Shown: positions 6,854-9,397 of the stretch, piece after piece
Layout of the letters: each line of letters opens with the position of its first letter
How positions within the stretch are numbered: the first letter of the stretch is position 1
From: an uncultured Clostridia bacterium
GTDB taxonomy: Bacteria; Bacillota; Clostridia; Oscillospirales; CAG-272
NCBI GenBank assembly: GCA_947624945.1
Contig: CANQMJ010000092.1
Location: 1 to 9,397 of the forward strand
DNA: 9,397 bases
Direction: 5' to 3'
Translations under genes and position numbers: made by a program
Notes under the pieces: model-generated
Databases searched by the model: none
What the model was told of the DNA's origin: nothing
What the model saw: only the letters and a program-made list of their open reading frames with translations

Positions 6854-7529
6854 ACTTTCGCTCCTTCACCGCGCACAGCGCGTTTATCTTTACGCCGTCG
6901 GCCGCGAACCGCCGCTCATACTCGGTCATGATGTTGCCGTCCGCATACTCGCTGCCGTGCAGATCTCTCGTCTGCCACGCGACCGTGAACGGCGACTCCC
7001 CGAGCTCCGCGAGCGTAAAATCGAACAGCGTTACGTTGTCGGTCTTGACGCGCAGCTCGCCGCCGTCGGCGAGCACCTGCGCGTACCGCGCGAGAAAATC
7101 GCGGTACGTCATGCGGCGCTTGTAGTAACCCTTTTTGGGCCACGGGTCGCTGAAATTCAGATATATCCCCGACAGCGACCCCGACGGGAACCACTCGCAC
7201 ACGTCGGCGGCGTTGCCGATCATGAACCGCACGTTGTCTGGCAGCTCGGGCGACGACTCCATCTGCGCCTTTCTCTTTTCGAGCGCGAAAAGTATCACGC
7301 TGTCGACGCGCTCGACGGCGTAGTATACGTTTTCGGGGTGCGATTTTGCCATATCGCATATGAAGCCGCCCTTGCCGCACCCGAGCTCGAGATATACGCG
7401 CGCGCCGCGCATCTCATCGGGAAACGGCGCGTATACGTCAGATGCGGTCACAAGCGACGCATCTTTTATCAAATATTCGGCGCAGCGCGCAATACGTGCG
7501 TCCGAATTCTTTTTTTTTCTCATTCTCAT
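6852..7529 (-). CDS. trmB: tRNA (guanine-N7-)-methyltransferase
   Basis: TrmB transfers a methyl group from S-adenosylmethionine to N7 of guanosine 46 in the variable loop of tRNAs. The 225-residue length is normal. Visible motifs: SAM-binding LELGCGKGGF (47-56), acidic Glu73 at the end of the next strand, GNAAD (105-109), the family hallmark NFSDPWPKKGYYKRRMT (125-141), KTDN (162-165) and TEYERRF (202-208), which together form the SAM and tRNA sites. An AAGGGAAG ribosome binding site (7538-7545) lies 8 nt before the ATG at 7527-7529; a second in-frame ATG is at 7521-7523. The lysine- and arginine-rich start is common in this family. It is a single-gene unit, divergent from the next operon and convergent with the nuclease gene. 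The assignment is secure. Confidence 0.96.
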   Translation of the reverse strand: MRMRKKKNSDARIARCAEYLIKDASLVTASDVYAPFPDEMRGARVYLELGCGKGGFICDMAKSHPENVYYAVERVDSVILFALEKRKAQMESSPELPDNVRFMIGNAADVCEWFPSGSLSGIYLNFSDPWPKKGYYKRRMTYRDFLARYAQVLADGGELRVKTDNVTLFDFTLAELGESPFTVAWQTRDLHGSEYADGNIMTEYERRFAADGVKINALCAVKERK

Positions 7530-7585
7530 ATTGAAATCTTCCCTTACTTTTGGTACAATAAACTATGTGTATGTCACCGCACATC

Positions 7586-7614
7586 AGTATACCATATTAA
7601 ACCGACAATTTCCA
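7586..7614 (-). promoter_or_regulatory. Extended -10 promoter of trmB
   Basis: On the minus strand, -10 TATACT (7586-7591) is preceded by TGG, giving the extended TGn motif, and TGGAAA (7609-7614; 4 of 6 matches to TTGACA) lies 17 bp upstream. The predicted start is near 7579, giving a leader of about 50 nt. The 10-mer TGTGCGGTGA (7574-7583, minus strand) lies directly over this start site and repeats a sequence found twice at 977-1030. Confidence 0.68.
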
Positions 7615-7681
7615 CGAAGTTTTCGAAAATAATTCGATACTTTCGGCGCGGTGTCGGGAAACATCTATTTGACAAATTCGC

Positions 7682-8899
7682 ATGAAAGGATGCGGACGAC
7701 GCGTGGGGGAGCCTGATGGCGCCCGCACGCTCCGCACGGCATATTCAGTGGATATAAACAGATTTACCGCGATGCTCGCTTCGCGTCTCGAGGCAGAGGG
7801 CGCCGACCGGGAATCCGCGATACGCCACAGCAGCGCGTTCATAAAATCGCTTCCGCCCGATGAGGCGGAAAAGATCGCGTCGCTCTGCGAGCGGAACGAC
7901 GAGGCGCTGATGCGCATAGTCTCGTCGCTGAAAAAACGCATAGACATGCAGCCGCGGCGGACGGCGGACGATCAGGCGGAGAAAACGCGAATGATACAAA
8001 GACCGCCGCAGTCACCGCAGTCACAGTCACCGCAGCAGCCTGCGCAGGTACAGCAGCAAAGGCAGCAGCCGCAGCAGCCCTCACAGCCTCGTCCGCAGCA
8101 AAGACAGCCGCAGCAGGTGCAGCGTCCTGCGAACGCGCAGGCGCAGCCTATCGAGCGCGTCAGACGCGTTCCCGCTCACATCCTCGACGAAGACGACGAG
8201 GACGACATGATAAACGAGATGCTGTCGCCCGGCAGTCGGCGCGCCGACGACGTTCGCCGCAGCGCGCAGTCGCGCGTCAACGCAAATGCAAATGCAAACG
8301 CAAACGCTAACCCGAGTGCGAACGCAAACGTGAACCGTCAGGTCGTACCGCGTCCGCATCAGGATCAGCAGCGTCAGATCAGCGCACGCCCGTCGCAGTC
8401 GGTTTCCTCATCAAGCGCCACGCATACGGGCCGCCGTCCCGCACGCGAGCGCGAGGAACAGCACACAATCTATAAGCCCGACCCGAACGCTGACTATCAG
8501 AAATTCTATATCATATTCGCGTGTACGTCGCCCATATGGGGATTTCTGCTCATCTGTGTTCTCGGACTGTTCATATTCGCGCTCGCCGCGATGTTCATAG
8601 GCATATTCGCGCTTATCGGCATACTGTTCGTCGGCGTCGCCGTCGGCACCGTCGTCGCGCTCGTCGGCATCATATACGGCATAACGCAGCTGTTCAGTTA
8701 CGCTCCGATAGGACTTTACGAGATCGGACTCGGCGTCCGCGTCGGCGGGTTCGTGATGCTCGGCGGCATCATCGTCTACAACGTCGCCGTGCGCCTTTTG
8801 CCGTATCTCATACGGCGCGAGCTTGATCTTTTCACCTTCACCTCTCACAAGTGCGTCGAGCTTTACTACTATGTGAAAGGAGCGTGCGCTGATCTGTGA
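7682..8899 (+). CDS. Membrane protein with DUF1700-like N-terminus and low-complexity linker
   Basis: Up to 405 residues. A helical soluble N-terminal segment (about 23-88) includes DINRFTAMLASRLEAEG and SLPPDEAEKIASL, reminiscent of the HAAS/DUF1700 type. It is followed by a Gln/Pro-rich stretch (106-156, over twenty Gln), an acidic patch DEDDEDD (169-175), an Asn-Ala repeat (200-218) and a Ser/Arg/Gln linker. The C-terminus has about three hydrophobic spans (roughly 275-300, 302-337, 343-375). The start is uncertain: ATG 7682 has no visible ribosome binding site, GTG 7703 has AAAGGA 12 nt upstream, and GTG 7748 would begin at the conserved-looking VDINRF. The stop overlaps the start of the next gene, so the pair is coupled. 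No PadR regulator, the frequent companion of DUF1700, is in the window. Function unknown; the family call is tentative. Confidence 0.85.
   Translation: MKGCGRRVGEPDGARTLRTAYSVDINRFTAMLASRLEAEGADRESAIRHSSAFIKSLPPDEAEKIASLCERNDEALMRIVSSLKKRIDMQPRRTADDQAEKTRMIQRPPQSPQSQSPQQPAQVQQQRQQPQQPSQPRPQQRQPQQVQRPANAQAQPIERVRRVPAHILDEDDEDDMINEMLSPGSRRADDVRRSAQSRVNANANANANANPSANANVNRQVVPRPHQDQQRQISARPSQSVSSSSATHTGRRPAREREEQHTIYKPDPNADYQKFYIIFACTSPIWGFLLICVLGLFIFALAAMFIGIFALIGILFVGVAVGTVVALVGIIYGITQLFSYAPIGLYEIGLGVRVGGFVMLGGIIVYNVAVRLLPYLIRRELDLFTFTSHKCVELYYYVKGACADL
8279..8335 (+). repeat. Hexanucleotide repeat encoding Asn-Ala
   Basis: Imperfect tandem copies of a 6-bp AAY-GCN unit encode alternating Asn and Ala, broken once by Pro-Ser (residues 200-218 of the membrane protein). 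Being a multiple of three, unit gain or loss would change linker length without breaking the frame. Third-position differences between copies (AAT/AAC, GCA/GCT/GCG) argue that the array is not extremely young. Confidence 0.85.
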
Positions 8900-9397
8900 A
8901 ACCGACATCAATAATATTCATTCTGATCTCGCTTATCGTTATACTCGTCGGATGGCTCGTGTGCCGCAGCGCGGAGACGACAGCGGCGGCGGACGGTGTC
9001 GACTTGTTTGCGTCGTCGATAGATGAAAACGAAGACCTGAAAAACGACGTCAGCTTCAGCGAAGACGAGATATACAACAAATTCGAGCTCGTCGTCAGCG
9101 AAGCGGACGTGTACGTCTACGGCGGCTACCCCGTACCGCACATGGAGCTCTACAACTTCGACGACGGCTCCTACCGCATGACGACTGCGAACCGCAGCGT
9201 CACCGTCGACACGACCATCGACCTGATGTCCGTCGTCAAGTTCTGGGAATCCGGCTTCTCGTTCCACGGCTTCCGCGACTATTTCCGGCGCGGCGGCAAG
9301 GCTACGACCGAATCGTCAAAGCGCATCAACCTCTACCTCCCCTCCGACAGCGACGTCAACGTGATCAAGATAACGCTCGACCGCGGCAGCGTGTATG
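8896..9397 (+). CDS. Membrane-anchored DUF4097-like protein, 3' end cut by window
   Basis: 167 codons are visible from a GTG start at 8896 whose last two bases are shared with the TGA of the upstream gene (GTGA overlap). An in-frame TGA at 8890-8892 rules out an earlier start, and the next ATG would lose the membrane segment. AAAGGAG (8876-8882) is 13 nt upstream, longer than ideal, which fits translational coupling. Residues 5-22 are a hydrophobic signal anchor (SIIFILISLIVILVGWLV) with no good lipobox, followed by an acidic region (about 34-68) and a beta-rich extracytoplasmic region. RINLYLPSDSDVN (143-155) followed by ITLDRGSVY (159-167) matches the repeated strand pattern of DUF4097-type proteins. 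Pairing with the preceding DUF1700-like gene supports that reading. The precise role is unknown and the C-terminus is outside the window. Confidence 0.85.
   Translation, partial: MKPTSIIFILISLIVILVGWLVCRSAETTAAADGVDLFASSIDENEDLKNDVSFSEDEIYNKFELVVSEADVYVYGGYPVPHMELYNFDDGSYRMTTANRSVTVDTTIDLMSVVKFWESGFSFHGFRDYFRRGGKATTESSKRINLYLPSDSDVNVIKITLDRGSVY

Noticed and set aside
6957..7685. 242-codon plus-strand frame opposite trmB
   Set aside because: Antisense shadow of trmB, whose motifs are unambiguous.
7669..7697. Perfect -35 TTGACA (7669-7674) ahead of the membrane gene
   Set aside because: No -10-like hexamer lies 16-18 bp downstream (the sequence there is GC-rich), so a promoter cannot be supported.
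8020..8130. CAG-rich stretch considered as a triplet-repeat expansion
   Set aside because: The Gln codons are interspersed with Pro, Arg and Ser codons and mix CAG with CAA; it is compositional bias in a linker, not a regular tandem array.

Overview
The window most likely comes from a strictly anaerobic member of the Bacillota (Clostridia), probably an uncultured gut-type lineage. The grounds are an AsnA-type asparagine synthetase, a very large fused activator/dehydratase-like protein of the 2-hydroxyacyl-CoA dehydratase group (oxygen-sensitive Fe-S chemistry typical of anaerobes), a membrane-protein pair resembling DUF1700/DUF4097, sigma-A style promoters, and genes that are roughly 60% GC yet use ATA freely for isoleucine. 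Species cannot be named from the sequence.

Layout. (1) Positions 1-787, minus strand: asnA, cut by the window edge, with a near-consensus promoter and a leader of only about 25 nt. (2) Positions 788-1347: a 560-bp divergent gap holding the asnA promoter, a strong palindrome, a 12-bp direct repeat, three back-to-back GC-rich hairpins, an AT-rich stretch, and the promoter of the next operon. (3) Positions 1348-6683, plus strand: a MarR-family regulator, then 12 bp later a 1413-residue protein with two ASKHA activator domains fused to dehydratase-like regions, then a 194-residue PD-(D/E)XK nuclease-like protein of visibly lower GC. (4) Positions 6852-7529, minus strand: trmB, tRNA m7G46 methyltransferase, convergent with the previous block. 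(5) Positions 7682-9397, plus strand: a two-gene membrane module. The first protein has a helical N-terminus, a Gln/Pro-rich and Asn-Ala-repeat linker and a membrane C-terminus. The second is a DUF4097-like membrane-anchored protein that starts at GTG, overlaps the first gene's stop, and runs off the window.

How the genes may work together. The best-supported functional unit is marR plus the fused activase. They share a near-consensus promoter that carries one perfect palindrome between -35 and -10 and a second inverted repeat over the -10/start site, an arrangement that suggests MarR autoregulation controlling the big enzyme. By family analogy the enzyme would use ATP to drive a low-potential electron onto an Fe-S-containing dehydratase-like module, but its substrate is unknown and no separate partner subunit is present. 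The nuclease-like gene follows 68 bp later and may be a cotranscribed newcomer. asnA and trmB are ordinary housekeeping genes. The last two genes look like an envelope-associated module of unknown role.

I see no CRISPR array, insertion sequence, tRNA, rRNA, recognisable riboswitch or T-box in the window.
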